Below, piece after piece: positions 1-13,397 of a stretch of DNA of 64,000 nt (position 1 is the first letter of the stretch; the number at the start of each line of letters is the position of its first letter). The DNA lies in contig NC_088711.1 of NCBI RefSeq assembly GCF_963576615.1, positions 8,116,869 through 8,180,868 on the forward strand, written 5' to 3'. This DNA is from Watersipora subatra. Its lineage: Eukaryota; Bryozoa; Gymnolaemata; Cheilostomatida; Watersiporidae. The notes under the pieces were generated by a model. The model was not told the DNA's origin, did no database searches, and was given only the letters and a program-made list of their open reading frames with translations. The position numbers and the translations under genes are program-made.

Positions 1-3000
1 TTCTTAGAAAGCATATATTATGATCTGTAAGTTTTTATGTACAAATTAAACATAATTTAACTTTTAAATTTCACCCTATTTATTTGTATTTAAGCTGAAG
101 TTTCATTTATACCTAGTAACTAAAATACTTTTAGAAGCTATTTATGCGACTAGCGGAAAACCTACGATGTAATGCAAATTGAGTAGGTGGTAATATATTC
201 TGAAATACGATATATCACTTATGAGATGCGATTTAAAACTGAAGTAAAAGCCGTTCGTTGTGGTATCAACATGGATTGGACCTGGTTCACCGACTAAGGA
301 AAGCTAAAAGTACAACCTTCGCAGTTACTACCTATTATTTGTTTTAACAGGTTTATCTCAGTATTAAAAAACTAGCTCTTTGGCATCTCCTTGGCATAAA
401 TTGAATCGAACAAACAAGACACATAATTCACTAGTTCACCGTATTTTCTTTCAGATGCCATAAAAGAGTTTTCTGCATAATTTACGCTAGGAAAATCTGT
501 AGGCTCTAGCAACTACTATAGCCCCTACTTCCTCGATGTTAACGCATTACGTGTGGCGTAACTAGTGACCCTACTAGACTACCGGATTTAAAAGTTTTAA
601 TTACAACTGCTTGCAAAAATCAATCACGTTTCTGGATGCTTATAATGGACTTATTATTTCACACAAGAATATCTCGTAAGTTTTAGCTCTTAAATTTGTT
701 TCATGGCGATGATCAGACAAGTAAGTTCTTTTTCCTCAACGTTTTTTTCCAGTAAATGTTTTCGATTTACTCCATTCATATAAGCAGCTTTTCGAGTCGC
801 AGGTTCGAAGCATAGTTCCATAAGCTTGAGCTATTTCATAGATAATCCAAATTTCCGACACCCGTAGTTTAAAATTGCTGATTGAGCTACGAAATCCTTA
901 CCAAATGACCCTGATTCATGGATGAAAAGTGTATCTACAGTGAAGGAAAACACTGAACTGCATAAACGAGCTGTCAGGAGATTTTTTATCGAAGCAAAAC
1001 CAAAAATGTAAGTTTACTATTAAAATACTCGCTACATTAATAAATCAAGATATACATGTTAATGCGATGGCCAAGAAAAAGCTTTGCTAGTTTCTTGCAA
1101 TAGTCATCTACTAGTCTATCGATTACGAAGCTTTGCGTTTGGCGTAACTAGTAGCTTTTAGTAGCGTTTTAGAATTGAAAGCTTTCATAATGCTGCCAAC
1201 AATCAAGTGATTACTTTGGCTTTTACTGTGGAAATTACTATCGATCGACTCTCATGGTAGTAAGTTTTTATTTCTAAGTACCTCTAAGAGATCTATAGTT
1301 CTGTATAATAGCATCAGAAGTACTCCCACCCTTAACTTCTAGTCTCAACTTACCTGGTTATTATTACTCTGTCTCGAGTAGATATCCTACTAGCTGGCAT
1401 ATTGTACTTATAATCCTAAACTCGACATCATTAGGTCTAGTACGGTTTCGCAGGCGATACGTCAGGTTTGGGTTCAACTCCCAAGGGAGGACCGGTTATC
1501 TGGTCACATAAAGCTCCTAGTGGTTACCTCGACTTTTTCTGCGTTTTCGTCGTATAGTTATAATAATGAATATTTTCTAGATTTCCTAGTAATACGTATG
1601 TTCGTTTCTTAGAAAGCATATGTTATGATCTGTAAGTTTTTCTGTACAAATTAAACATAATTTAACTTTTAAATTTAACCAAAATCATTTATATTTAAGT
1701 TGAAGTTTCATTTATACCTAGTAACTAAAATACTTTTACAATTTACTTAGGCGACTAGCGGAAAACCTACGATGTAATGCAAATTGAGTAGGTAGTAATA
1801 TATTCTGAAATACGATATATCACTTATGAAGTACGATGTAAAATTCAAGTAAGTAAAAGCAGTTTGTTGTGGTATCAACATTGGTTGGACCTCGTCTACC
1901 GACTAAGGAAAGCCAAAAGTACAACATTTGCAGTTACTAACTATTTTTGCTTTCAACAGGTTTATCTCAGTAGTCAAAAGCTAGCTCTTTGGCATTTCCT
2001 TGACATAAATTTAATCGAACAAACAAGACACATAATTCACGAGTTCACCGTATTTTCTTTCAGATGCCATAAAAGAGTTTTCTGCGTGATTTACGCAAGA
2101 AAATCTGTAGGCTCTAGCAACTACTAGACCCTACTTCCTCGATGTTAACGCATTATGCGTGGCGTAACTAGTGACCCTACTAGACTACCGGATTTAAAAG
2201 TTTCAATTACAGCTGCTTGCAAAAATCAATCACGTTTCTGGATGCTTATAATGGACTTATCATTTCACACAAGACTTTCTCGTAAGTTTTAGCTCTTAAA
2301 GTTGTTTTATGGCGATGACCAGACAAGTAAGTTCTAATTCCTCAACATTTTTTTCCAGTAAATGTTTTCGATTTACTCCACTCATATAAGCAGCTTTTCG
2401 AGTCGCAGGTTCGAAGCATAGTTCCATAAGCTTGAGCTATTTCATAGATAATCCAAATTTCCGACACCCGTAGTTTAAAATTGCTGATTGAGCTACGAAA
2501 TCCTTACCGAATGACCATGATTCATGGATGAAATGTGTATCTACAGTGAAGGAAAACACTTAACTTGGTAAATGAGCTGTCAGGAGATTTTTTATCGAAT
2601 CAAAACCAAAAAATTAGGTTCACTGTTAAAGTACTCGCTACATTAATAAATCAGGATATACATTTCAATGCGATGGCCAAGAAAAAGCCTTGCTAGCTTC
2701 ATGGAAGAGTCATCTACTAGTCTATCGATTACGAAGCTTTGCGTCTGGCGTAACTAGTAGCTTTTAGTAGCGTTTTAGATTTGAAAGCTTTCATAACGCT
2801 GCCAACAATCAAGTGATTACTGGTTTTTAAAGTGGAAATTACTCTCGATGGTCTTTCATAATAGTAAGTTTTTACTTTTAAGTGCCTTTAAGACATCTAT
2901 AGTTCTGTATAATAGCATCAGAAGTACTCCCACCCTTAACTTCTTGTCTAAACTTACCTGGTTATTATTACTCTGTCTCGAGTAGATATCCTACTAGCTG

Positions 3001-3209
3001 GCATATTGTACTTTTCATCCTAAACTCGATATCATTACGTCTAGTACGATTTTGCAGGCGATACGTCAGGTTTGGGTTCAACTCCCATGGGAGGACCACT
3101 TATCTGGTCACATAAAGCTCCTAGTGGTTACCTCGACTTTTCCCGCGTCTTCGTTGTGTAATTATAATAAATATTACTTTCTAGATTTCGTAGTAGGCTA
3201 ATGCGTATA
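1..3209. repeat. 1605-bp tandem repeat, two full copies
   Basis: The sequence at position 1 recurs at position 1606, and the two copies stay alignable over about 1.6 kb with scattered substitutions and small indels. The first unit starts at the window edge, so the array probably continues to the left. No convincing ORF spans a unit. Each unit has a tRNA T-arm-like element near its 3' end (about 1465-1485 and 3068-3090): a TTGGG / CCCAA stem around TTCAACT, which matches a pol III B box. Each unit also has internal near-repeats built on a GCGTAACTAGT motif. It could be a satellite or a tandemly duplicated transposon. Confidence 0.9.
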
Positions 3210-3370
3210 TTCTTTCCTTAGAATTCTGTTTTCATACTTTCCAAATTGTTATGTACAAATTAAACATAATTCAATCGATTACCGACTGAGGTAAGTGAAA
3301 GTACAACCTTTGCAATTACTACCTATTTTGAGCTTTCAAAAGGTTCATCTCGGTAGCAGAGTGCTAGCAG
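3210..3370. repeat. Truncated third copy of the 1605-bp repeat
   Basis: The start of the unit (about 3211-3271) is recognisable. The sequence then jumps to the part of the unit that follows the CCGACTAAGG motif (about 3280-3350). Roughly 220 bp of the unit is therefore deleted and the copy is abandoned soon after. This marks the right edge of the array. Confidence 0.7.
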
Positions 3371-4445
3371 ATAGTCTACGATTTGTCATGTATATCATTG
3401 TTTGTTAAATTTTAATAAATTTTTCTTACCGGTACTTGATTAACGTCATTTCGCAAAGTCCACCAAGTTTCATTTTCAAATGGATTATTGCGTAAGTCAA
3501 ATGTTTGTAGAGAAATTCTAACAGATTGATTGAGTAATTCACTGAACAATTTTTAGAGTATTTCACTCAAGAGAATGCTTGAGTACGGTGCAAACCAAGT
3601 GCCATACTATTTTGTCATCAAACAAGCTCGAATCACTAAACCAAGTATTACAAACATTGCCTGACAGCTTAATAATAATTGGTTGACATTGGCCGCTTAT
3701 AATAGGTTATTATATTGTCAGCTAGCCTACATTCAGCTTTGAAATTAATTTACATTTTATAGAATTTTTTGATAAATTGTTTTTAGGTAATTTAGTTAAA
3801 CCATGTTCACTGCCATCTAATAGCTATCATGAAAAAGCATGGAAAAACAGTCTCAAGAAAACCTAGTTTGTGATAAGTTGAAGCGGTTGTCCATAATGAT
3901 CAATCATACAAATAATAACGATAATAGACTTCAAAACAAAAAAGTAGATATGAAGAACTCTGAAGAATAAGTTTAATTCAGTCGTGCTCCTTATCTCTAT
4001 TTTGGTTTCCAAGGCTACACCTCAATTCTCTTGTTTTTAAACTAATTGCATCATGACATTTGCAAACTTTTTATTGGGGATTGCTTCATTTATTTATTTT
4101 ATTAAAAGTCTAATTTGGTCATTTTAGGTGTAAAATTTTGTTAACGCTTAGATTATAAGCACAACCTTTTTTTAATCAGCCAGTTCTTTATGTAGAATCA
4201 ACCTAAACATCAGTTTTTTGCCGTTGGTCAAAATGTACACATATATTCGGTTGCAGATTATTTAATAATATAAAATGAATGATTCATTTTAGCCATGTGT
4301 AGGCAGAGTTTGCCATTAAATATCCAGCCTCACGCTAGTTCCACTAGACGTTATCAGTACTGATGTAGAGCTACCACTCAAATGTTCTGAGCATACTGTT
4401 CTCCAAAAATAGATTGCGAACGGTTGAAGCATTTAGAAAATCAGA
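3371..4445. other. AT-rich intergenic stretch
   Basis: No ORF, splice-like coding stretch, RNA gene or repeat that I can support was seen here. Confidence 0.5.
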
Positions 4446-6170
4446 ATAGCATTTATCATACACTTGGATGATAGCATTTATCATACACTTGGATGATAGC
4501 ATTTATCATACACTTGGATGATAGCATTTATCATACACTTGGATGATAGCATTTATCATACACTTAGATGATAGCATTTATCATACACTTGGATGATAGC
4601 ATTTATCATACACTTGGATGATAGCATTTATCATACACTTGGATGATAGCATTTATCATACACTTAGATGATAGCATTTATCATACACTTAGATGATAGC
4701 ATTTATCATACACTTGGATGATAGCATTTATCATACACTTAGATGATAGCATTTATCATACACTTAGATGATAGCATTTATCATACACTTGGATGATAGC
4801 ATTTATCATACACTTAGATGATAGCATTTATCATACACTTGGATGATAGCATTTATCATACACTTGGATGATAGCATTTATCATACACTTAGATGATAGC
4901 ATTTATCATACACTTAGATGATAGCATTTATCATACACTTAGATGATAGCATTTATCATACACTTAGATGATAGCATTTATCATACACTTAGATGATAGC
5001 ATTTATCATACACTTAGATGATAGCATTTATCATACACTTAGATGATAGCATTTATCATACACTTAGATGATAGCATTTATCATACACTTGGATGATAGC
5101 ATTTATCATACACTTGGATGATAGCATTTATCATACACTTAGATGATAGCATTTATCATACACTTAGATGATAGCATTTATCATACACTTAGATGATAGC
5201 ATTTATCATACACTTAGATGATAGCATTTATCATACACTTGGATGATAGCATTTATCATACACTTAGATGATAGCATTTATCATACACTTAGATGATAGC
5301 ATTTATCATACACTTAGATGATAGCATTTATCATACACTTAGATGATAGCATTTATCATACACTTAGATGATAGCATTTATCATACACTTGGATGATAGC
5401 ATTTATCATACACTTAGATGATAGCATTTATCATACACTTGGATGATAGCATTTATCATACACTTAGATGATAGCATTTATCATACACTTAGATGATAGC
5501 ATTTATCATACACTTAGATGATAGCATTTATCATACACTTAGATGATAGCATTTATCATACACTTAGATGATAGCATTTATCATACACTTAGATGATAGC
5601 ATTTATCATACACTTAGATGATAGCATTTATCATACACTTGGATGATAGCATTTATCATACACTTGGATGATAGCATTTATCATACACTTAGATGATAGC
5701 ATTTATCATACACTTAGATGATAGCATTTATCATACACTTAGATGATAGCATTTATCATACACTTAGATGATAGCATTTATCATACACTTAGATGATAGC
5801 ATTTATCATACACTTAGATGATAGCATTTATCATACACTTAGATGATAGCATTTATCATACACTTAGATGATAGCATTTATCATACACTTAGATGATAGC
5901 ATTTATCATACACTTGGATGATAGCATTTATCATACACTTAGATGATAGCATTTATCATACACTTAGATGATAGCATTTATCATACACTTAGATGATAGC
6001 ATTTATCATACACTTAGATGATAGCATTTATCATACACTTGGATGATAGCATTTATCATACACTTGGATGATAGCATTTATCATACACTTAGATGATAGC
6101 ATTTATCATACACTTGGATGATAGCATTTATCATACACTTAGATGATAGCATTTATCATACACTTGGATG
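4446..6170. repeat. 25-bp minisatellite, 69 copies
   Basis: Exactly 69 head-to-tail copies of the unit ATAGCATTTATCATACACTT + RGATG. Copies are identical except at unit position 21, which is G in 23 copies and A in 46 by my count. G copies cluster at the two ends of the array. The flanks show no coding potential. Confidence 0.97.
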
Positions 6171-9100
6171 CAATTATTTATATTTGTTATCTTATTACTT
6201 GTCTAGACTGTAGTTGATTTTTGAGCCATGGCCAAATAGTTCAGACAGTTACAAGAAAACTGATGCTTCAAATGACTTGAATTTCAGTGATTCTACATTA
6301 AAATAACTATCCTTAACAACACGGTGTTAGCAGTTTGTTTCGCAAGAACACGGTCTAACAGGACCTTCAAATATAATTTAGTTGTAACATTTATTTCAGT
6401 TAAATTCTTTTATATAATGCATTTGCTTTAATGGTATTTGTAATTACCTAAAATCTTTTATGAAAAAAATTTTAATCGCGGAATTAATTAAACGAAATGC
6501 AACATAGTGTTATAAGGACCTCTGATCCAACATACAACGACTTTGACATATGACTCTAATATTGGAATAGACTAACTTAGTGCATCTAGATGTTATTCAT
6601 GTTTTACCTCCACCAAACATACATTGAAGGCTATCTATGCTAATAGCCTGGGGTACACGCATTCAAGTTACGTGCAGCATGCATAATAAGTTTTTTACTA
6701 ACCGTGCATCTCAATACCAACAGCCAATATCTATCCAGATCGATTCACATTAGTCACTAGTCTTACAAAACTAACAAGAAGGACTGAGCTATTTTATGAA
6801 TACTGGCATAGCAGACATATGTATGAGACAAACAAAAACTTTTGACTTTGTCTCTGACTGATGTGATGACAAGTTTCCTATGTAACCCAGACTATAGTCT
6901 ATTCTTAGCGCTTCTCAGATAACTTCTTGAAAAATTCAGTAGAAACAACTTAAAATAACAAACATGAGAAATGAACACAATGAGGTGAGACCATATACAC
7001 CTCAAACACAGCCTGCTGGAACCTAAATGGGCCATTAATAGATGCCAAAGAGCAAGCTTGCAAGGAAGGTCAAGTTAAGTCACTGAAGCCCCACTGGAGC
7101 TCTCTAATTTTTGACGTTGGAACCTGAATGTCGAAGCAGTCAAACCACTGCTTATAATAATAAGAAGCATAGCTGGAGAAAGCAGCAAGCAGCAACAAGC
7201 AAGGAGGGATGATTCTAAAACACGCCATCTCTTCTTGCAATCATTGCAGCACAATTGCTTTCTTTTGACTAATCACCAGCAAAACAGTTCGTTTTTCTCA
7301 TTCTCGGACGGTGCGAAATTGTATCAGCCTTACCTTATATTGAGTATATTAATCCAAATGTTAATAATCCAATAAACCGTCAAGAGAGTAAATAATCCAT
7401 GCAGTCTAAAAGAAGATATACTGTAAGTATAATTAGGTTATTTATTATAACCAGTTATAACTGGTCACTAGCTTGCTCCTAACTGCAGCAGACCTGAGCT
7501 ATGTGTGGGGGCAAAGCAATTCATAAAGTCATTGTTGGCACTTGTGACTAGTTAGGCTTTCAACTACTACTACTAGCTATTAGCAATCAATGTTGACTGA
7601 AAAAGATTTAATATGATTACCACAGAAATTAATTATTATTAATTTAATTGATCTCATCTACTAATCTGTCTCAAATGTTTGCGAACAAATTCACAATCAC
7701 TCTTGATGAATATCTTTACATGAACCTACCTTATATCTGCTTACAAATCATAATTTTTATCAATTTTATTTGAAACTCTCACTCTAAGATAAGTTAATAC
7801 GATATATAATTATAAACATCTATTTTTTTGCCTTAGATAAGCAAAGAAGTCTACAAAAACATAATTGGCAAAATAAAAATATATTTTATTTAAGTATAAG
7901 TTTTAAATACTATATATAGTCTTAATTTGCAATGCCGTTTTGGATCAACTTAGTCAAGTCTATACTAAAATCTATCATTGCTCCCAGCAAACAAATTCTG
8001 GTAGCAACTGATTTTTGTGACTTAAGGCTAGTTGGGAAACTCAGCAGTTGGATTTGAAGACTGCTGCCTGTTTAATCAGGATCAATGTCTACCTATTTTT
8101 GATATGAGCATACGACACTTAACGTATTTTGTCAAACATCAACACAGTTTTTTATCTTTTATGCTCAGTTGCCTCATCAATCAGGATAAATTATACAATA
8201 ACTGACAAAATTGTTTAAAACTAAATTAAATGCTGGCAAATAAAACGTCTTATGAAATTCTTCTTCTGTAACAATGCCAGGCAGAAAGTGTTAGTACCCT
8301 AAATAGCAGTGGGTTGTAAAGAATTCTTATATTAAAGAGGTAGTAATCAAGAGAGGATAAATAGTTCATCACCAGCTTCTAGCTGAAGACAAAACAAATA
8401 TCGCCGGTGATAGGGCAGCGCACAACTAGTAGTTTCAACGAATCACAAAGGGTGATCACGTGACTATGCATTGTGATTGGGCAATTTTATCTCTGTGTAG
8501 TTGTAGTAGCCTTTTAGCTTTTTGGATTTTCAAGTTCAAAGCTGATCAAACTCTACGTGACCAGAGAAAGTGCTTAAAAACTGCCTCTGACAGTGTTAGT
8601 AGCACTTGCCCTAAACTTTTTTTACCTAATCAAAAAATATTTTAAAATGTTTATTTATTCTTGTTGTAAAACGAGAATGAAGTCTAGTCACTAGTAAATA
8701 TATACATTCAAGCATTAGATTATGATTCGCCTGATTTTGCAACATCAACAAGGTTGAATACAATGAAAAAAGATTCAAACATAATAATGAAATTCTTTAG
8801 TAGATTTGTCATTGACTTCTTCGATTAGTAGAAACCAATGAAAAAAGAAAGGGAATGGACTATATTGTAGAATAGAAAAGCATCGACGAATTTGAGCAAA
8901 CCAGTAATTTAAGGCTGTGAGTTATCAGCTCTTTTCGTGATGATTTTCAATGTAGTAAGATAACTCTAAACTTGGTTCTTTGCCACTTGAAATACAGAAT
9001 TCTTTGTGATACACTCACGAGTTGTTTACCAAAATGTTGTCCGAATTAAAAAAAAAGCAATGCTTGTCGTGGTTTATGTGAACAGCTCATAAATTTTCAT

Positions 9101-10693
9101 AATGTTGCCACCATGTTTGCATAATTTGCAAAATGTCCCCCGGTATTTAGTAGTAATTTTGTCTTCCCGAGAGAAGACAAAGCGTGATTGGGATTTCCTA
9201 GTAATTTTTCTCTCAACCCAAGAGACTCTTATTCAAGTGACCATCATACATAGCAACTGTTCTTTCATCAACAATGGCCAACAGTGTCAGTTACTCAATC
9301 TAATTGAGCTAATTAGTAAAAGCGAAGAAAATTGACAGCATTTCTTTGGGTTATGTTCTTTATCTATATCTGTATATGCTGCATATATTTATTAGATATT
9401 GCAAGGTCGCTATGCTTTCTTCTCTGCAAATAAAAACATAGCCTATATTTGAGTTTTTGTTGACTTTTTAGTAGTGCTCTAAGATTATTAGCTTCTACCT
9501 CATACTTTTAGATGTACTTTTAGATACACACTCAGTTATGGCTATTTTTAAATGCTCTTAGATGTACATGTATATTCTACATATTAATATGCTTTTAAAT
9601 GTAGTTCTCTATCGCCTGCTTGTATACACTATTAGCTACAGCTTTCTAAAAACTTTAATTCATAAGCAGTTCATTTTTGGCTTTTGGCAGCTAATGAGTG
9701 CATGTTACCTTAAAAAGTTCGGCAATAAATGTTTTTATGTGAACATTATGTTTTTCAAATACATAAAGGCGGCTGCATCAGGGTAATTACTAAAATTTGC
9801 TGCAGTCCTTGAAATTGCTTCCTTGCAGGTGTTAGCCTTGAGTTATACATCATTAATTTGTTGGTTACGGACAACAAGTAATTTTATACAAAAAGCTTCA
9901 AATACTGAAGTCAATAGGTTGCAGGACCATGAGTCTACACAAAAAAAAGACCAACTACAAGCAGATGGCCTAGTGCTTGTTAACTTTACTTAAAATGACT
10001 ATGAATTGTTCTATTTTATTAGTCTCTTTTTAATTTTCGCCATTTGTTAAATAATTTAAAAAGTTATAGAGGTATAATAAAAGCATATATTCTATGTACA
10101 TCAAAATGTACATAAAGAATGTTACTTTTAAAGTACGCATAAATGACAAGAGTTTACACATTAGTAAAATTTCTCCTTCAGAGACAGACATTTGTTCATT
10201 AATATCTGTGATACATCTTTGGGTTATTGTAGGTGTCTTTGTGGTATAATGCGCTGGCAGTGCTTTCGTTAGGATGTTGGCAAACTGAGGCATGGTGTTA
10301 CCCTATGGTTAGTAATATTGCAGCGCATACTATGCATACATTGTGGGTAAAACAACTTTCAAATTATAAAAAATATTATAGATGGAGAGGATGTTTATAG
10401 ATTTATAGTTATGAAAGATTTATAGATATAGATTTATAGATATAGAATTATCGATGTACATTTATAGATATAAAAGGATTTATAGAATAATACATATGAA
10501 GTTTTTAGATATGGATATTTGTAGGTATGAAGGAAGCTCAAATTAGCACAGAGTGAGTAGATGGCTGTTAATAAACCTGGTTGGCTTTGTAAAGTACATT
10601 ATCCTGCTAGGTTCAATCTAGTGAAATAGCTTTTTAATATCGATACACAATAACGTTTTAAGAGTAGGAAAAATTCTCCCTGCCTATCGGTAG
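6171..10693. other. Intergenic stretch without a supported gene
   Basis: Only short AT-rich ORFs occur (for example 8460-8645 and 9102-9335). None has splice sites or a recognisable domain. A TATAGAT-rich low-complexity patch lies at about 10385-10510. Confidence 0.5.
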
Positions 10694-10701
10694 GGTATAA
10701 A
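10694..10701. repeat. Left target-site duplication GGTATAAA
   Basis: Identical to 13390-13397 on the other side of the 2.7-kb element. Confidence 0.85.
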
Positions 10702-11504
10702 CATAGATATATATATACCTAGATTGGCCAATAGGGAAAAAGCCTGTCAGACCTAAATAGCACGACGTAACGTCACTGTATTGTACCTCACGCTTGACTG
10801 CACTGCTGTTTACAATGAATCTAATGGGAAGAAGGTAACAAAATTACATTTATTTTTACATAAATACCTTCTTGTATACATAATCCAGTAAACTAAAGCA
10901 ATTCTGTGATAATATCTGATAACCACCATAGATTAAAACTATAAAAGCTATGAATTGTTGCACACAAATCATGGGCCATCATGGCTTTATTTGCAACCCT
11001 CTCTTATCCCCATTCTCTCTTTTCCCCTTCTCCAAAGAATAAGTTAGAAGGGGAAAAGAGAGAAGGGGAATGGAGAGGGGAGGGGAAATAGCCCACCCAC
11101 TCTAAGAGCCAGACCTTGGCTAGGTAAATAGACTAATATGCTGAACTAAACATGACTAAATATGATGAGTATGCAAGTATGTCAGAAGTCAAAAATGAGA
11201 CAGAATGATTATTTTACAGCTGGCTAGGTCACCAAAGCTGAAGTGTAATGATTGTATCACTAGCATCGTGGATGTTACCAACGTTGATGTAAACTAAGCA
11301 ACGAATTCCCTAATTACAGTTAAGAATCAGGGTGGCTTGACTTTGTCTTAGCCTGTGGTGATTGAGGTTTGCAACCACAGCGAGAAAGCGACAAGAGTGT
11401 TGCTTAGTAGTGCTGGATTGGTGAAAAACTTTGCCAGGCTAGCACTAATTGCCACCACTAAGAAGCCAGTCACGAAAGGACAATACCAAGTTATTTGTAC
11501 AATA

Positions 11505-11645
11505 TGCATAAGCAAGTTAAAGGTTGACCTGCAACAAAATTCACATTGCAGTTATTTGGTATCATAAGATTCACCATGCCTTACTCTGTTGTGTTGTAGG
11601 TGTGAAATATATGAGAAGGTGATTACAAGCTCTTAAAAGCTAAAA
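11505..11645 (+). repeat. Solo copy of the 42.4-kb foldback arm
   Basis: This stretch closely matches the arms of the foldback element at 42393-43285, sharing GGTTGACYTGCAACAAAATT and the later CTCTGTTGTGTTGTAGGT segment. It lies directly against the nested pogo-type element and inside the 2.7-kb transposon. Confidence 0.85.
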
Positions 11646-11652
11646 ACTTATA

Positions 11653-12914
11653 CAGTCATACTTCAACTTATGAGCTTAATGCGTTCCGAGACTGAGCTCG
11701 TATGTTAATATACTCGCATGTTGGTGCAATTTATTTATATATCGAACAATTAATTATATATTGCTTGGTTTCCATACTCTAAAAATGCAAATAAAACACT
11801 CAAAACAAGACATTGTAACAAAAAGAACATGTTGGTTATTGTCATAATTTACCACATGCTTTCAAAAAGAGACAATCAAAAAATAATACAAGGAAATGTG
11901 ATTATTTAAAATGTAAAATTAAATACATACAATAGCAGCTAATGCTAGCATTTGCGAGAGAAGGAGATATAAGTTATCCTTCATTACAACAGTTGTCTTT
12001 GATAAATTTGAATTTTATTAATGTCTTAAAAGACAAACTCAGAAGCAAACCTAAAAGCAAACTTTCATTTTTAATTTGACGTAATTAAAGTTTCTTCGGC
12101 GTTCGTAGTTTAAAGTTTCTCGCTGGTTAGCTAATTTTTCCTTTGTTTCGCTTTCACGACTAGCCGGCCGTCTTAAAATAAATCTATCTAAATACGTTCG
12201 CCTTTGTCGCCCTTTCAACATGTTGCGATTAGGACGAACACAGGTGTCGTCACAAAGGATTCATGCACGACCACTAGCCAACTTGCCCGAATGTCTATTG
12301 TTATAGTTTTGATAGATAGCACCGGCCTTTTCACGTAGCATCGTTTCAGTTACGCTGTCACCGGAGAATTGTTTATCTTTTATCCAATTAAATGCCTGAG
12401 CAGTCTCTCCATCAGCGGTCGTGAAGATCGCTGCGCCGTTTAGAAACTATGGTTAGTCCTTTTGCGAACTAAATGCCCTGAATATAATCCTTCTGTTTGA
12501 TAATTGTGGATGTATTTCTGTCATATTGCTGAGCTAGCTCAATCACGCATACACATTTCGCATATTTTTCAATAATTTTCTGTTTAATATCAACTGTTAT
12601 CATTTGATTTTTTTTGCACCATCTTTAATTTTACTGGCAAACTTTCAGTCATCGCAAAGTACTTTTAATTCACATACAGTGTAATTTTGCACTGAAAATC
12701 GCGCACAAAGACGCACTACCAAAGTATAAACCTGAGTAGTTGAAAAATACAGAGTGATGCCGTTCTCATAAAACACCTTCAGCATACTTGGCAACTGACT
12801 CACGTGCTCGTATCTCAAACATGGCTTGTATGTTAGCACTGAAACTTGCATAAAAGCTGGCTCGCATCTCAAGTTTCTCGTACAATGGAGCACTCGTAAG
12901 TTGAAGTATTACTG
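11653..12914 (-). mobile_element. Nested pogo/Tigger-type element
   Basis: Inverted ends CAGTCATACTTCAACTTATG (left) and its near complement ending AAGTTGAAGTATTACTG (right) are bounded by TA on both sides (11651-11652 and 12915-12916), the duplication used by Tc1/mariner/pogo elements. The interior holds a decayed transposase on the minus strand. Related ends recur at 47330-47473 and 57540-58267. Confidence 0.8.
12261..12603 (-). pseudogene. Decayed pogo/Tigger transposase, N-terminal DNA-binding part
   Basis: Read on the minus strand from 12603, the translation has the helix-turn-helix signature of CENP-B/Tigger transposases: a run like IKQKIIEKYAKCVCVIELA, then QQYDRNTSTIIKQKD. An in-frame stop follows. 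After it come a SKRRSDLHDR stretch and, in another frame, WIKDKQFSGDSVTE, which is the conserved second DNA-binding region. Several stops and frame changes mean it cannot make a functional protein, and the DDE catalytic part is absent. It lies inside the TA-flanked element at 11653-12914. Confidence 0.8.
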
Positions 12915-13389
12915 TACTTAGTAATGTTTAGTTCAACATGATATTAGTCTTTTACCTAGCCAGGGTCTGGCTCTTTGGGTGGGTTGGCTATTTGCCCCCC
13001 TCCCTCTCCATTCCCCTTCTCTCTTTTCCCCTTCTAACTTATTCTTTGGAGAAGGGGAAAAGAGAGAATGGGGATAAGAGAGGGTTGCAAATAAAGCCAT
13101 AATGGCTCATGATTTGTGTGCAACAATTCATAGCTTTTATAGTTTTAATCTATGGTGGTTATCAGATATTATCACAGAATTGCTTTAGTTTACTGGATTA
13201 TGTATCCAAAAAGGTTTTTATGTGAAAATAAATGTAATTTTGTTACCTTCTTCCCATTAGATTCATTGTAAACAGCAGTGCAGTCAAGCATGAGGTACAA
13301 TACAGTGGCGTTACGTCGTGCCATTTAGGTCTGAAAAGGCAACCGATGGGAATAGCAATTATTGGCTAATCTAGGTATATATATCTATG

Positions 13390-13397
13390 GGTATAAA
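13390..13397. repeat. Right target-site duplication GGTATAAA
   Basis: Identical to 10694-10701. Confidence 0.85.

Larger units (their letters stand above)
10702..13389. mobile_element. 2.7-kb transposon with long terminal inverted repeats and 8-bp target duplication
   Basis: The left end (about 10702-11155) and right end (about 12925-13389) are inverted copies of each other over roughly 450 bp, starting CATAGATATATATA and ending TATATATCTATG. Perfect direct repeats GGTATAAA flank the outer ends at 10694-10701 and 13390-13397, as expected of an 8-bp target-site duplication. Each arm itself contains an imperfect hairpin (near 10995-11085 and 13000-13085) of purine-rich CTTCTCTCTTTTCCCC and its complement. 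The inner part holds a foldback-arm fragment and a nested pogo-type element and no transposase of its own. Eight-bp duplications suggest a hAT-like mobiliser, but the family is not established. Confidence 0.85.

Noticed and set aside
795-830. tRNA-like GGTTCGAAGC motif
   Set aside because: Only a B-box-like decamer. No acceptor or anticodon stem can be folded around it.
1864-2127. 87-codon ORF in the 1605-bp repeat
   Set aside because: Not conserved in the first copy, which has stops at the equivalent place.
4446-6170. Possible CRISPR-like array
   Set aside because: There are no spacers. Units are contiguous and identical, so it is a minisatellite in a eukaryotic genome.
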